The position numbers were made by a program, and so were the translations under genes. Below are positions 39,920 through 49,932 of a DNA stretch of 64,000 nt, piece after piece (the stretch's first letter is position 1; each line of letters starts with the position of its first letter). The stretch is taken from NCBI GenBank assembly GCA_030849465.1, contig JARVLF010000020.1, positions 1 through 64,000 of the forward strand, written 5' to 3'. The notes below the pieces were generated by a model. It saw only the letters and a list, made by a program, of their open reading frames with translations, was not told where the DNA came from and ran no database searches. This DNA comes from Moesziomyces globuligerus (Eukaryota > Basidiomycota > Ustilaginomycetes > Ustilaginales > Ustilaginaceae).

Positions 39920-42900
39920 TCAGCACAGGTCTCGCAGCTCGTCGCTGACGCGCATGCCGTAGTAGTGGCTCGCCGCACGGTGCTGCTTTGGCAGCGAACG
40001 CTTCCGCCCCGCCCCGCCTGCCGAAGGTGCAGCCTCGGGACGCGCGTCGCCCCACCGCCGCACACTGATGTCGGAATCGCTCGACGTCCATGGCGAATCG
40101 GGCGCGCGCGCATCCGCGACCGCATCCACGCTCGCCATCTGCGTCCGCACCAGCCCGAGCGACGCAGAGCGCTGCTTCCGGATCGTACGTCGCATCGACG
40201 CCTGCTGAGCCAGCGCGACCGCAGCCGCCTCGGCCTCGGCCGCCTCGCGTGCCTGCTGTCGCTCGACACGCTTCCGCTCGCGCTTGGCCTCCTTCTTGGC
40301 CTCCTTCTTGGCCTCGGCTTTGGCATCGCACCCCGCCACCGCCGATTCGCGGCCCGCCTCTGCGAGCAGCGGGGCTTGGAAACGGTAGTCGGAAGCGGCG
40401 GTCAGCTCAGAGTAGATGCTCGGCTGCGAAAGCACGCTCGCCTGCCGACTCAGCTGCACGTCGGACCGAGCCGGCGTCGGCAGCGTCGTGCGCGTCGTCT
40501 GCGTGCGCTGGCTCCCGCGCGAGCTGATCGAGAGCAGCTTGCGTCGCCGCCACGCATCGCGCACCGCCGCATCCGCCTCCGCCTTGGCCTGCTCCTTGGC
40601 ATCTTCGCCAGCCCGCCTCGTCCTCCTGGGCTCGCGCTTCGCCCCGCTCTTCTGCGCGCGCTCCTCCTTGGCTCGGTTCGCGGCGGCAAACGCCTCGTCG
40701 AACACAGACGAGACCACCGTGATGCCCGCCGAGCTCTGGCAGGCAGACGGCAGCGCGTCCTGGCTCGCCTTCTTGGCCAGACGCACGTTGACCGGCCGCA
40801 GCGCGTCGCGCTTCTGTCGGCTAGCGGCCCGCACGCCCGTGCGAGGAGCAGCAGCCACGGGCGAGCGCAGGTTCTGCTTGGACCCAGACGATCGCAGCTT
40901 GGCCTTGGGCGCCGAGGCAAGCGACTCGCACGAGCTGCGCTTGGTCAGCTGTCGCGATCTACCTTCGACGTCGGATGTGAACGGATCGGCCGCAACGCTG
41001 CTGGCCGCGTCCTGCTCCTCCAGCACCTTGAAGCCGTGCGTGGTCGAGACCTGACTCGGGTCGAGCCAGCTCTGCAGATCCGTCGTGGCGCAGAACTGGG
41101 GTCGGATGCTGGGAGCGCGACTGATGTCAGCCGGCGCGTGCTGTTCCTCAGCAGCTCGGTCAGCAGCTGCCGGGGCAGCGTCCACCTCTGCAGCAGCAGG
41201 GGCGAAGAGACGCGCCTTCCGGAGCAGGCGACGTTGCTGACGGTCGTGTTCGGCCTGGTCGGCATCGACACGCTGGAGGAGACGCTCGGCTCGGCCCGAG
41301 ACGCTGGTGCTCGTCAGCACGTCGACGTGCGTTTCCGAGTTGGACGCCGCCGAGTCGGCCAAGGTCGTCGAAGTGTACTCGCTGCGCAGGCTGCCGTTCT
41401 TGGTAAGCTTGCGGTCGGGACGGGGAGAGAGTGCCGTGTAGGGATCGGCGTTCTCGCCGGCCTCGGAGACCTGTCCGAGCCAGCGGCCGACGCTGCCCAG
41501 CAGGCGGGTGCGCCTATCGCCGTCCAAAGCTGGGAAGGGCAGCATGGACACGCGGTTGGGCTCGATGATCTTGGGCATGTGCGTAGCGGCGACGGCCGAC
41601 TTGATCACCACGGGCACGAATGGTGCAGTGAGAACCGACTGCTGCGATCCCCGCCTCGACCACGCGGCGCCAACGCCGGCAAGACCAGGGGTGAACTCGG
41701 GCAGCGCAGCGTTGCCACTGGGAGTCATGGGATTGACGGGCATCAGCACAGCGTTGACCCGCGGGAAGCGCAGGTGGTCGGCGGCAGGGCCGGCGGGCGA
41801 AGGTGCCTCTTCGAGGGGAGAGGCGGATTCCTCCTCGGTGGTGTATTCGACGGCAAAGCGGTGCTCGGTGCGTCGGAGACGGCGGGCCATGGGCAGTTCG
41901 CGGTCCTTGCCGCCGATGGTGCCTTCAAAGTCGCTGTCGAGGTAGGGCTGCATGTCGTGGTAGCGCTTGCGCGTAGCCCTCTGGCGGGAGGCCGTGGTGG
42001 CTGCGTTTCGCAGTGTGACGGGGAGCATGTTCATCACGGCCCGGTTAGCAGCTCCGCCGAGACTCGCCATTCGAGAGGCAGGCTGAGCGGGCTTTGGCTG
42101 GAAGGGATAGGGGAGAGGAGCAGCTGTGGGGAGCTCGGAAGCTTGATGATGCCTCTGAACGAGCCTGTCGATGAAGCTCGGCTGACGATCCACGGAAGCG
42201 GGCCAGGTGAATCCTCCAATATCGCGATCGGCCAGCTCTTGCTTGGCCGCGCCGTAATTGCCGCCTCCCGTGGCTGGCAAAGCAGGCTCGAGGGCTGCCG
42301 GTGGAGGAACCTGCACACTGTCTACCGGAGGGTCGAAGAGGGTCCATCCTTTGCCATTCCAAGTGCTCTTGGGAGCCTCGCGCTGCTCGGTAGCAGCGTT
42401 GTAGGAGAGGACGGGAAGGGTGCCAGCGAGGTGGGCATCGCTGGAGTTGTCGGCGAGGAGGGCGTCGATCTTGGCGTCTTTGCGCTCGAGATCGTGATCG
42501 TCGCCGGTGACAGTGACGCTGTCAAAGGAGTTGCGAGCGTCTGACTTTTCCTTGAGGTCGTTGTTGGCGTTTGCCGAGGCGAGCGCCGATGGACTCCAGG
42601 TGGCTCGGTCTAGTTTTCGGCGACGCCTGGCGTTTCGCTCACTGGCGCAGCACACCATACGGAGGAGCCATGCGAGGCCGACGGAGAGGGTGGCTGTGAC
42701 GACGACAGCGCCGATGACGATACAGAGAAGGAGGGGAGTATTGTGACGGATGTTGGCGATGGGATTGGTGACCGCCGAAGCGGTTGGTGAGGGAGCGGCG
42801 GGAGTGGTGGAGGGAAAGCTTGAGGCGAACAGTGGTGGGACGGAAGCTGCGGAGGGTACTTGCGCTCTTGCGTGCAAGGAATCGGCGACGTGGGCTGCAT

Positions 42901-43153
42901 CCTCGGCCAGCAGCACGGTAGGGTCCATGTCGGTGCGACGATGTTGGCTGCCGTCGTGGACGTCCTTTCGCTTGCCCTTGTCTAAATGTACGGGTTCACG
43001 CCCTGGCTTCGACTGCTTCGGGAGGGTATGTCTAGGCTTGTCCTTTTGGGCCTTGGCAGGACTTGCAGCTTGCTTCTTGTTCTTCTTTGCCTTGGACGAA
43101 GATTTGGATGGCGGGCGAATGCGCGTCGAGGGATCTGGTCGGAAGCGCGGCAT
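39920..43153 (-). CDS. Large single-pass membrane protein of unknown function
   Basis: The 1077-residue product is not from a family I recognise. The N-terminus is Lys/Ser/Pro-rich (1-75); the only strong hydrophobic segment is at about 140-165 (LLLCIVIGAVVVTATLSVGL), followed by CC and an Arg-rich stop-transfer (ERNARRRRKLDR). There is no signal peptide, so the topology is uncertain. The remaining 900 residues are largely disordered, Ala/Ser-rich and charged. Near the C-terminus is a Lys/Glu/Arg helical stretch (AEAKKEAKKEAKRERKRVER) likely to form a coiled coil or single alpha helix, and the chain ends KQHRAASHYYGMRVSDELRD plus two residues. Such proteins in fungi are often cell-periphery or polarity factors, but nothing here proves it. 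It is intronless with GC-rich codons throughout. A long open frame on the opposite strand (39707-42544) is a shadow. Confidence 0.7.
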   Translation of the reverse strand: MPRFRPDPSTRIRPPSKSSSKAKKNKKQAASPAKAQKDKPRHTLPKQSKPGREPVHLDKGKRKDVHDGSQHRRTDMDPTVLLAEDAAHVADSLHARAQVPSAASVPPLFASSFPSTTPAAPSPTASAVTNPIANIRHNTPLLLCIVIGAVVVTATLSVGLAWLLRMVCCASERNARRRRKLDRATWSPSALASANANNDLKEKSDARNSFDSVTVTGDDHDLERKDAKIDALLADNSSDAHLAGTLPVLSYNAATEQREAPKSTWNGKGWTLFDPPVDSVQVPPPAALEPALPATGGGNYGAAKQELADRDIGGFTWPASVDRQPSFIDRLVQRHHQASELPTAAPLPYPFQPKPAQPASRMASLGGAANRAVMNMLPVTLRNAATTASRQRATRKRYHDMQPYLDSDFEGTIGGKDRELPMARRLRRTEHRFAVEYTTEEESASPLEEAPSPAGPAADHLRFPRVNAVLMPVNPMTPSGNAALPEFTPGLAGVGAAWSRRGSQQSVLTAPFVPVVIKSAVAATHMPKIIEPNRVSMLPFPALDGDRRTRLLGSVGRWLGQVSEAGENADPYTALSPRPDRKLTKNGSLRSEYTSTTLADSAASNSETHVDVLTSTSVSGRAERLLQRVDADQAEHDRQQRRLLRKARLFAPAAAEVDAAPAAADRAAEEQHAPADISRAPSIRPQFCATTDLQSWLDPSQVSTTHGFKVLEEQDAASSVAADPFTSDVEGRSRQLTKRSSCESLASAPKAKLRSSGSKQNLRSPVAAAPRTGVRAASRQKRDALRPVNVRLAKKASQDALPSACQSSAGITVVSSVFDEAFAAANRAKEERAQKSGAKREPRRTRRAGEDAKEQAKAEADAAVRDAWRRRKLLSISSRGSQRTQTTRTTLPTPARSDVQLSRQASVLSQPSIYSELTAASDYRFQAPLLAEAGRESAVAGCDAKAEAKKEAKKEAKRERKRVERQQAREAAEAEAAAVALAQQASMRRTIRKQRSASLGLVRTQMASVDAVADARAPDSPWTSSDSDISVRRWGDARPEAAPSAGGAGRKRSLPKQHRAASHYYGMRVSDELRDLC

Positions 43154-43580
43154 GACTGAAAGAAGCTGGAAGAGAATGACTTTCCTGAAGTCGTAGAAGC
43201 CTTGCCAAGTTGGAAGTGAAAAATTCGTTGAAGGAATGAGATGATCAAGTGCAGGGACACGGTCCCCGACGACGCCGAACTAGAGGCAAGAAGAGAAGAG
43301 AAAGGGACGATGAAAGAAGAAACAGAACCGTGATGAAAGGCGCCGGGCCTAGGATGAAGAAGGAAGGAAAGGAAGCAGAAACGAAAGGAGAGGAAATGAA
43401 AGAGATATGATGGAGGGAAGCTAGCGACTGAGCTCAGCGAATGATTTGGGCCCGCACGCACGACCATTGGCTTGCGCCCTTCACCTCGCTGATCAAGGCT
43501 CATCAGAGGCGCGTGCGGGGCAGTGAGAGCAGGAGCAGCATCATGTGAGAGGGCCGAGACGGCGTCATGTCAGAACGGAG

Positions 43581-43606
43581 CAGGGCAGAGCAGGGCAGAG
43601 CAGGGC
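43581..43606. repeat. 10-nt tandem repeat (CAGGGCAGAG)n
   Basis: Two full copies and a partial third. Confidence 0.75.
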
Positions 43607-43680
43607 GTTCAGTAGATTCTACTGCAGGGCAAGGCTCAGAGCGGAGGTTCCGAAGGCCTCAAGGCAGCGGAAGCAATCCA

Positions 43681-43715
43681 GCGAGGCGGCGAGGCGGCGA
43701 GGCGGCGAGGCGGCG
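43681..43715. repeat. 8-nt tandem repeat (GCGAGGCG)n
   Basis: Four exact copies and a partial fifth. Confidence 0.85.
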
Positions 43716-44144
43716 ATGATGTGACATGCGAGATGCATAGAGTTGGTTCTGGAACAGAGTTGCATCGACGTGAAGCCTCAGCGGCGATCTGAGCTGTGAG
43801 TGTGGATGTGCCGCTTTTGAGATCATGGTGGCTTGGCATCGCGGCCTCGTCGGACGAGCCATGTCGATTCTTGACAGCCGCGCCTCGCCCGGTTCGGCTG
43901 CATCGCCTGCCTCTTCGGGACTCGGCGCGTTCAGGGTCCAGCACGCGCTGCCACCGTTCTCGGATTTCGGATCATCCGCGCGTGTGTCGAAAAGTCACAC
44001 TGCGCAGTGCGCCAACGGCTACTGTAGTCAACGGCGACTTCGGCCTATCCGAACGCAACTCAATCCCATCCCGACACTGGCTATCGGCGCAGCATCTTTT
44101 GCCTTCGCATCCGATGGTCAAGCCGAGCTGAAGCGAACATCGTC

Positions 44145-45533
44145 ATGGCAGATCTGACGCCGTACATTGTGCTGGCCGTGGTGATCGCGCCTCCCATCCT
44201 GCGCCAATCCCAGCGCCTGCTCGCGTCGGCACGCTCCCGACGACAAGCAGCTCGATCGCAGTCACCACCACCTGCTCTGCTCTCGAAAGCACGCTTGGCT
44301 CCCTTTGCTACGCCATTCTCCGCCGTCGTCACGCTTGTCACGCTCAGTCTCACCCTCATCTCCCTAGCCAACCTCGTCCCAGTCCAGTACGGCCTAGACA
44401 TCTTCATCCCAGCCTCGGCCGTCCACAACCTCCGCAAGTCCATCTACACGCTCTATACCGCGCCCAGCATCTATCCCGCCAGCAGTCACGATGACCTCGA
44501 TCGTCCGCCCTTCCACATCGAAGCGCTCAGAGGAGGCTACAAGCCCGACCTCTTCCTCGCTCACAATGCCCCCATCACCATCCCCACCACCGCCCTTCGT
44601 GGCCTCATAGAGTCTGCTCCCTCGCTCCTTCCCATCGGCTATCATACCTTGGCCAAGCAGCAAGAGCTGCAAGCACTCGTCGCCCGCCTTTCGAGCTACG
44701 AGGCCAGGCGCATCTACCTCCTTCTCGGCCCAAAGCCCTTGCTCGACTGCACCTTCTGCACCACCGCAAACGACTTCTTCTGGTACGCCGTCCCCTTCCT
44801 CTTGGGCATCTACGCTTGGCGCATCTTGGCGATCGGCCTCATCACCGCCAATCCGGACGACTCAATCGCTGTGGCTATCCGTCAAGCCGCTTCCATCGTT
44901 TCGCGGCCCTCGTATCCATCACAGGACGGCCCGGCCTCCAAGCACGATGCAGACCGCAGCAAGTGGCGCACTCCCGCCGTCTCGCTCCTGCTCGCTTTCA
45001 TGGCCCTCGAGCTGCTTGTCATGTACGAGTTCGGCCAGCTCACTCCGGACTCGGCGCGCCTCAACCACTGGCACTCGAACCTGCACATCGCACGCCAACT
45101 CGTGTTCCTCGTCGTCGTCGCCGTCGTCTACCTCTTCCCAGCGCCGCGCAGCCTGGACCCCTTCCAGCAGACCATGATCCACCTCGACGCTTCCCAGCAG
45201 AGCCTCCAAAACATCCTCCACCTCACCGAGATCACCGATGCCACGCGCTCCGTCGTGCTCGATGACGACCGCTTGCTCCGACTCTCCCAGCAGTGGAAGC
45301 ACGACAACTCGCCCTTCTCCACCCACGCCGCAGCCCAAGTCGTCCGCGCAGCAGAGGCACAAGGCGGAGATGCAGCCAGAGATGCCCTCGTACAGGCTCA
45401 GCACAGCATCGGCAGAGTCACGCAGCTTTGGTGGCGCAACGCAGATCAACTCAATTCCCCTTTGCAACAGCCAGCAAACCGACCCGCCCATGCGAACCCC
45501 TCCGCCGCTCCGTCGGCCAACGGCAAGCTCTAA
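44145..45533 (+). CDS. Multi-pass membrane protein of unknown function
   Basis: The 462-residue intronless product has about five hydrophobic segments: near 5-20, 56-78 (FSAVVTLVTLSLTLISLANL), a pair around 205-235 (FFWYAVPFLLGIYAWRILAI), 275-298 (VSLLLAFMALELLVMYEF) and 315-331 (QLVFLVVVAVVYLFP). A soluble loop of about 120 residues between the second and third segments contains LPIGYHTLAKQQELQALVAR and a CTFC pair. The C-terminal 120 residues are soluble and helical, and end in a Pro/Ala-rich tail. The layout suggests a conserved endomembrane protein, but I cannot name a family and give no function. Codon style matches the neighbours. The ATG at 44145 is the first in a frame that has a membrane segment directly after it. 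Confidence 0.65.
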   Translation: MADLTPYIVLAVVIAPPILRQSQRLLASARSRRQAARSQSPPPALLSKARLAPFATPFSAVVTLVTLSLTLISLANLVPVQYGLDIFIPASAVHNLRKSIYTLYTAPSIYPASSHDDLDRPPFHIEALRGGYKPDLFLAHNAPITIPTTALRGLIESAPSLLPIGYHTLAKQQELQALVARLSSYEARRIYLLLGPKPLLDCTFCTTANDFFWYAVPFLLGIYAWRILAIGLITANPDDSIAVAIRQAASIVSRPSYPSQDGPASKHDADRSKWRTPAVSLLLAFMALELLVMYEFGQLTPDSARLNHWHSNLHIARQLVFLVVVAVVYLFPAPRSLDPFQQTMIHLDASQQSLQNILHLTEITDATRSVVLDDDRLLRLSQQWKHDNSPFSTHAAAQVVRAAEAQGGDAARDALVQAQHSIGRVTQLWWRNADQLNSPLQQPANRPAHANPSAAPSANGKL

Positions 45534-46145
45534 TCTCTCATCCGCATTCGCATGGCTCCTGTACACTACTCAACTTGCAATTCTCCCCTCCTCTTCATTT
45601 CTTGCGTCAGCCTCGTGTGTCACATACCTGATCCTCACTCACACTTGCTCCGCTCCCGCACGCCATCACCACGCCTCCCGCACAAGCGGAAGAGGCTCTT
45701 CAGTCCCGATGCTCTCACTCGCTTTCGCGTGTCCTCGCTGGCACCACATCCCTTCTCATTGCTTTGTCCCCGCCTCCTCCGCATGCTTCAGTCGCACCCG
45801 CTCATCCTGAACGGCTGAACCCGGCCAACAAATCGGCTGTCTTACCTCGCCCTCGATTCTGACTCGCCCCCAAATCTGCCTTGCACCGCTTCCTTCTAGG
45901 TCAGCCCACTTCCATCCACACCCCGCTCATCAATCTCACTCACTTCATTCTCCATCTCGTCTTCATCACTACACCACTGCCATCACCAATATCTTGACAC
46001 GCCTCAATCTCCCACCTCGTAAGTACCACTTCTCGGATAAGGGCTACACTAGCGTCCTCGTGTGCTCGGCGAGCTGACTCACTCTGTATGGTTCACTCTG
46101 TATGGTGTTCCATCGCGGCTCAGAATCGCCCTTCGTCCGCACGCC
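45534..46145. other. Intergenic, leader of the dynamin-like gene
   Basis: This is 612 bp of C/T-rich sequence. A GTAAGT at 46019 followed by a CAG near 46120 could be a leader intron of the dynamin-like gene. No other feature is visible. Confidence 0.4.
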
Positions 46146-49100
46146 ATGACCTCGCTATCGCCTGGGACCGACTACGGCGCCGTCGTCCGTCGTCTCGCAC
46201 AGCTCTGTCAACAGGTCGACGTCCTCTCCGCTCCTGTCCCGCGGCCGGCCTCTGTTCCTTCGGCAACTCAGGGGTCCGATCAGCCTAAGACGCCCGTCGG
46301 GACTCGTCATGCTCCCACACCGCCCAAGACTGCGTCCGCCATCCCCAGGCTGGTGCTCGTCGGCGGTCAGAGCACTGGTAAGACCTCCCTCGTCGAGTGT
46401 CTAGCCGGTGTCTCGCTCCCGCGCTCGCAAGGAACATGCACAAGAGGACCCCTCGACATCACCATCACCGCCAGCGACGGTCGAGCTCAATCAGGTTCTC
46501 AGTGGTCCGCCATCGTCCATCTGCTCCTGCCTGCGTCGACTCACTGCTCCCGCGTCCAGTTCGGAGACGTCATCGCTCATCCGGATGACGTCGCAGATCG
46601 ACTGCGACGAGCCACACTCGCAGTGCGCGACCTCGCCAGCCTCTCGATCCTGCCTCGGCCCTCGTCCGACGATGCGATCCCCATTCTCAATAACTCCAAG
46701 TACCAGCTCCTCTCTCGAGCCGAGCTAGAGGATGCCGAGGACGACTCCGAATCGCTGCCCACCTTCTTCCTCAAAGATGCGAGACTCTCGCTCTCCATCC
46801 GAGCTCCCGGTGTCGAGCCTCTGCGCTTCACCGATCTTCCTGGCTTGATCTCTGAGGGTCACTCCGCCGAGGTTACCGGCATCCGCAACATGATCTTCCG
46901 CGACATCTCAGATGCCAACACCATCATCGTCCTCACCGCCTCCTTCGCAATGGACCTCGCCCACCAGAATGCCTTCTCCGTCGTCAAGAGCGTCGACGCT
47001 CGCGGTGATCGCACCATCGGCGTCCTCACCATGCCGGATCGTATGCCATTTGGAGCCGAGCGCCAGTGGAGCAAGGTGATCAACGAGTCCCTCTCCGATC
47101 GCAACGACGACTCCACGCCCAAGGGCAAGCATTACCTCAAACATGGCTGGCACGTCGTTCGCTGCCCTGCCCAGAACGAGAGCCGTGGCGATGTCGCCTT
47201 CCTTGAGGATCAGCTCTTCAACCATGCAGGCCCGACGTCTCCCTGGGGTCAGACCCTCGCAATGATCAGCCCGGACTTTGCCTTCGCTCGTGACAGATGC
47301 GGCCTACAGAGCCTGTATCTGCGCCTCAGCCGACTCTTGCTGGATCAGACCCGCCAGTCGCTCCCGGGGATCATCGAGACCCTCGCATCCGTCGCGAAAC
47401 AGCACGAGGCAGTCTTCACGGACATCGGAAGTGCTGATCCAGCTGCCGCAGCAGGCGGTCCAGCGTTTACGTTCCCCAAAGACTCTCCTCTACGACCCAA
47501 CCCGAGTCCGGAGATCAGCAACCTGTCGAATTCGACGCAAGGAAACGGTGTCGGCATGGACGTCACCATGGAGCTACTCAAGGCCGTCGATGCCTTGATC
47601 AAGCAGCTGCGCCTCTCTCCAGCAGACGTCGACAAGCACATCGTGCCCGACCTTCGACACCAGCTCATGGCTCTCGTGCCATCGTACCTGCCACTGACTG
47701 CGGCAGAGGCGAAGGATCCCAAGGTGGTCGCGGCATACAACCCACGACCATGGTCTTTTGACAGCATCTCGGGTGTCGGCGAAGACTCCCCTCCATGGTC
47801 GGCAGACATCAACGCCGGCGGCGACGACCACGCGTACCACGAGCCAGTGTCTCCTTCTTCTGGAACATCAGCCAATCAGCTTTTACGTCGACCGATGCCG
47901 AAGAAGAAGAGCGTCACCATCGACGACATCGTGGCCTCGCTCTACTCGGACGAATCGGACACAAACGCGATCACCGCGCCGGCTTTGCACCTTTTCGACG
48001 TGCATGCGTCCCTGCAAGCAAGGTTCCGCTCGTTTGTACACTCCCACCACAGCCAGTGCAGACTGCGCCTTGCGTCGCTCATCCGCAAGTCGATTGCAGC
48101 TGATCTCCAGCAGCTGTACCCCAAGCTGTGCTCCGACCTCCTCGACATAGCCGACAGATTTGTCCAGTCACGTCTCAACACCGAGATGCGTCGGCTGGCG
48201 GACCGGGTCAATGATCACGGAGTGATCGCAACGTCGCGCGTTGGAAACCACAACGCAAGAGGAGGCGCGGACAACGGGTGCAAGCAGTGGATCGACGAGG
48301 AGAGACGCGCTTACCTCCTGATGCGAGCGAGCTTGGTGGCCAAAGAGCGCACCGACGAAAGGGGAAGGCAGTTCCGCGGCGGCCTCGACAGGACGATCGC
48401 ATGGGGCACCAAGGTCGGACTCTTCGCTGGAGACGGCGATTCTAAAGATCGAGGAGGGACGAGAGATGTCCCTGCGAGCCCCGGGCCTGGTCGCGTGCCG
48501 TCCGAAGCGCCCTCCATCATCGCGACGCCCGCGAAGAAGAAGGCAAGGGCCACGTCGCCTGTGCCTTCTGAGACGACTGACGGCGTCGAGCTTCTACCGC
48601 ACCTCCTGGTCGGTCACCGATTGCTCGTCCCCTACGAGCAGGAAGCCGTGCTCGAGCTGATGGCGCATCTACGTGGCGACTTTAACTTCTTTGCCCTTCT
48701 TGTCGCGGACGAGTGCCAGAGCATCCCAAACAAGATCATGCAGGACCTGCAGCCGTTCCTGCGCAACGAGGTTCTGCCTGCGATCCGCGCCAACCTGGAC
48801 GAGGAGGAGCTCTACAATCGATACCTGTACGAGGCGGATCGTCCAAGACGCGAGCGCAGCGAATACCTCGGCACACTCCAGACACGAGTTGGTGCGATCG
48901 ACAGACTGCTCGTCAAGCTGCGGAAGCTGAGTGACGAGCTTGAGGGACGTCAAGCTTCGACGGTGGCAGCGAGCACGCCGGCCATGACGCCGGGATCCGG
49001 ATCGAGCCGGACGGGGACATCCGGGATTACGCTGCAGAGCAGTCGGACGTTGACGCCAGAGCTGCCTACGTTGCCTCAGGGGCTTGAGCGCTCGCCGACG

Positions 49101-49394
49101 TCGCCGCTCTCCCGGTATCCGCGCGGTGCGACCAGTGTCGGTGGCAATGTGACGCCGAGCAAGCGTCGTCGACCGGGTGGCAATGGCTTGGGCGAGCGTC
49201 GTCAGGCGCCCGTTGCGCGCGAACCCGACTCGCCGTACGATAGCGATCACAGCCTCGACTTTGACGACCTCGTGCTCTCGCAGTCGTCGCCGCCGACACC
49301 GCCGACGCAGCTCTCGCAGCCGCGCACGCCGAAGCGAAAGGAGCCGATCGAGACCATCGTCCTCCAGTCCTCGGACATGGAAGATGCAAACTAG
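46146..49394 (+). CDS. Dynamin-superfamily large GTPase (divergent)
   Basis: The 1082-residue product has a dynamin-type GTPase domain at about 15-330. G1 is GGQSTGKTS (73-81), G3 is D230-L-P-G-L-I, and the G4 position reads TMPD, where dynamins have TKxD. The region SQGTCTRGPLDITI is the switch-I-like stretch with its threonine. A helical middle/stalk region follows, interrupted by low-complexity inserts (about 455-490, 600-630, 760-800), and a GED-like helical block near 835-940 (LMAHLRGDFNFFALLVADEC to LDEEELYNRYLYEADRPRRE). The last 140 residues are disordered and Ser/Thr/Pro-rich. No PH domain or membrane anchor is seen. It is not a Vps1 or Dnm1 ortholog by length or motif spacing, and the cargo is unknown. 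The start is set at 46146 (MTSLSPGTDYG); the frame is open to 46062 with one earlier ATG but no added domain. Confidence 0.78.
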   Translation: MTSLSPGTDYGAVVRRLAQLCQQVDVLSAPVPRPASVPSATQGSDQPKTPVGTRHAPTPPKTASAIPRLVLVGGQSTGKTSLVECLAGVSLPRSQGTCTRGPLDITITASDGRAQSGSQWSAIVHLLLPASTHCSRVQFGDVIAHPDDVADRLRRATLAVRDLASLSILPRPSSDDAIPILNNSKYQLLSRAELEDAEDDSESLPTFFLKDARLSLSIRAPGVEPLRFTDLPGLISEGHSAEVTGIRNMIFRDISDANTIIVLTASFAMDLAHQNAFSVVKSVDARGDRTIGVLTMPDRMPFGAERQWSKVINESLSDRNDDSTPKGKHYLKHGWHVVRCPAQNESRGDVAFLEDQLFNHAGPTSPWGQTLAMISPDFAFARDRCGLQSLYLRLSRLLLDQTRQSLPGIIETLASVAKQHEAVFTDIGSADPAAAAGGPAFTFPKDSPLRPNPSPEISNLSNSTQGNGVGMDVTMELLKAVDALIKQLRLSPADVDKHIVPDLRHQLMALVPSYLPLTAAEAKDPKVVAAYNPRPWSFDSISGVGEDSPPWSADINAGGDDHAYHEPVSPSSGTSANQLLRRPMPKKKSVTIDDIVASLYSDESDTNAITAPALHLFDVHASLQARFRSFVHSHHSQCRLRLASLIRKSIAADLQQLYPKLCSDLLDIADRFVQSRLNTEMRRLADRVNDHGVIATSRVGNHNARGGADNGCKQWIDEERRAYLLMRASLVAKERTDERGRQFRGGLDRTIAWGTKVGLFAGDGDSKDRGGTRDVPASPGPGRVPSEAPSIIATPAKKKARATSPVPSETTDGVELLPHLLVGHRLLVPYEQEAVLELMAHLRGDFNFFALLVADECQSIPNKIMQDLQPFLRNEVLPAIRANLDEEELYNRYLYEADRPRRERSEYLGTLQTRVGAIDRLLVKLRKLSDELEGRQASTVAASTPAMTPGSGSSRTGTSGITLQSSRTLTPELPTLPQGLERSPTSPLSRYPRGATSVGGNVTPSKRRRPGGNGLGERRQAPVAREPDSPYDSDHSLDFDDLVLSQSSPPTPPTQLSQPRTPKRKEPIETIVLQSSDMEDAN

Positions 49395-49932
49395 CCGCGC
49401 CGCCCCGCGTCGGCGTCGGCGAGACAAGTCAGCATCCCCGACACCAGCGACACCGAATTTGAAAGTCTACAGAATGGTGTGGCGTCGGGCGGTCGTGGGT
49501 GGACGAGACGGCGAGTCGGTGGTGCCCCGGAGGATCGCGCAGACCCTGCCTCCACACTCAGCACCTCTCAATCGAGAAAAGACCGAGATCAAAGTAGCAT
49601 CCCACCAATCGCCAAGTGGCGGGTGGTATGGTGCGACGGTACGGAGAAGATGGCGACGTGAGTTGCCGCGGTCGGATCGTCCTGCTGTCCCTGGACATGG
49701 AGAGTGTCATTCAGCCCGACGCAGTGTCGAAGACTGTAGGTCTGCGATCCGCACACTGGGCATCTCGAGACTAGCCTGACTGAAATCAAAGAGTCTGTGA
49801 AAACGTCGTGGAGAGTAGCTGTGCCAACGAACGGAGGCATTCGACTGCGGAGTGCAAAGAACGATGGTCCTCGCGAGCTAGCTTGTGGGAAGACGGTCGT
49901 TATGATTGCACAGTGCGGGCGGTCGGGTGGGA
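49395..49932. other. Intergenic between convergent genes
   Basis: This is 538 bp between the stop codons of the dynamin-like and RCC1L-like genes. A frame is open through part of it (49177-49779) but overlaps the dynamin-like gene in another frame and has no recognisable content. Confidence 0.5.

Larger units (their letters stand above)
43154..44144. promoter_or_regulatory. Divergent promoter region with short tandem arrays
   Basis: This is 991 bp between two divergent genes. A 10-nt array (CAGGGCAGAG) lies at 43581-43606 and an 8-nt array (GCGAGGCG) at 43681-43715. Purine-rich sequence (43260-43410) precedes the large minus-strand gene. No RNA gene is visible. Confidence 0.5.

Noticed and set aside
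39707..42544. 945-codon plus-strand frame
   Set aside because: Antisense to the 1077-residue gene. Composition is Arg/Gly/Leu-rich as expected for a shadow, and it has no family or conserved motif.
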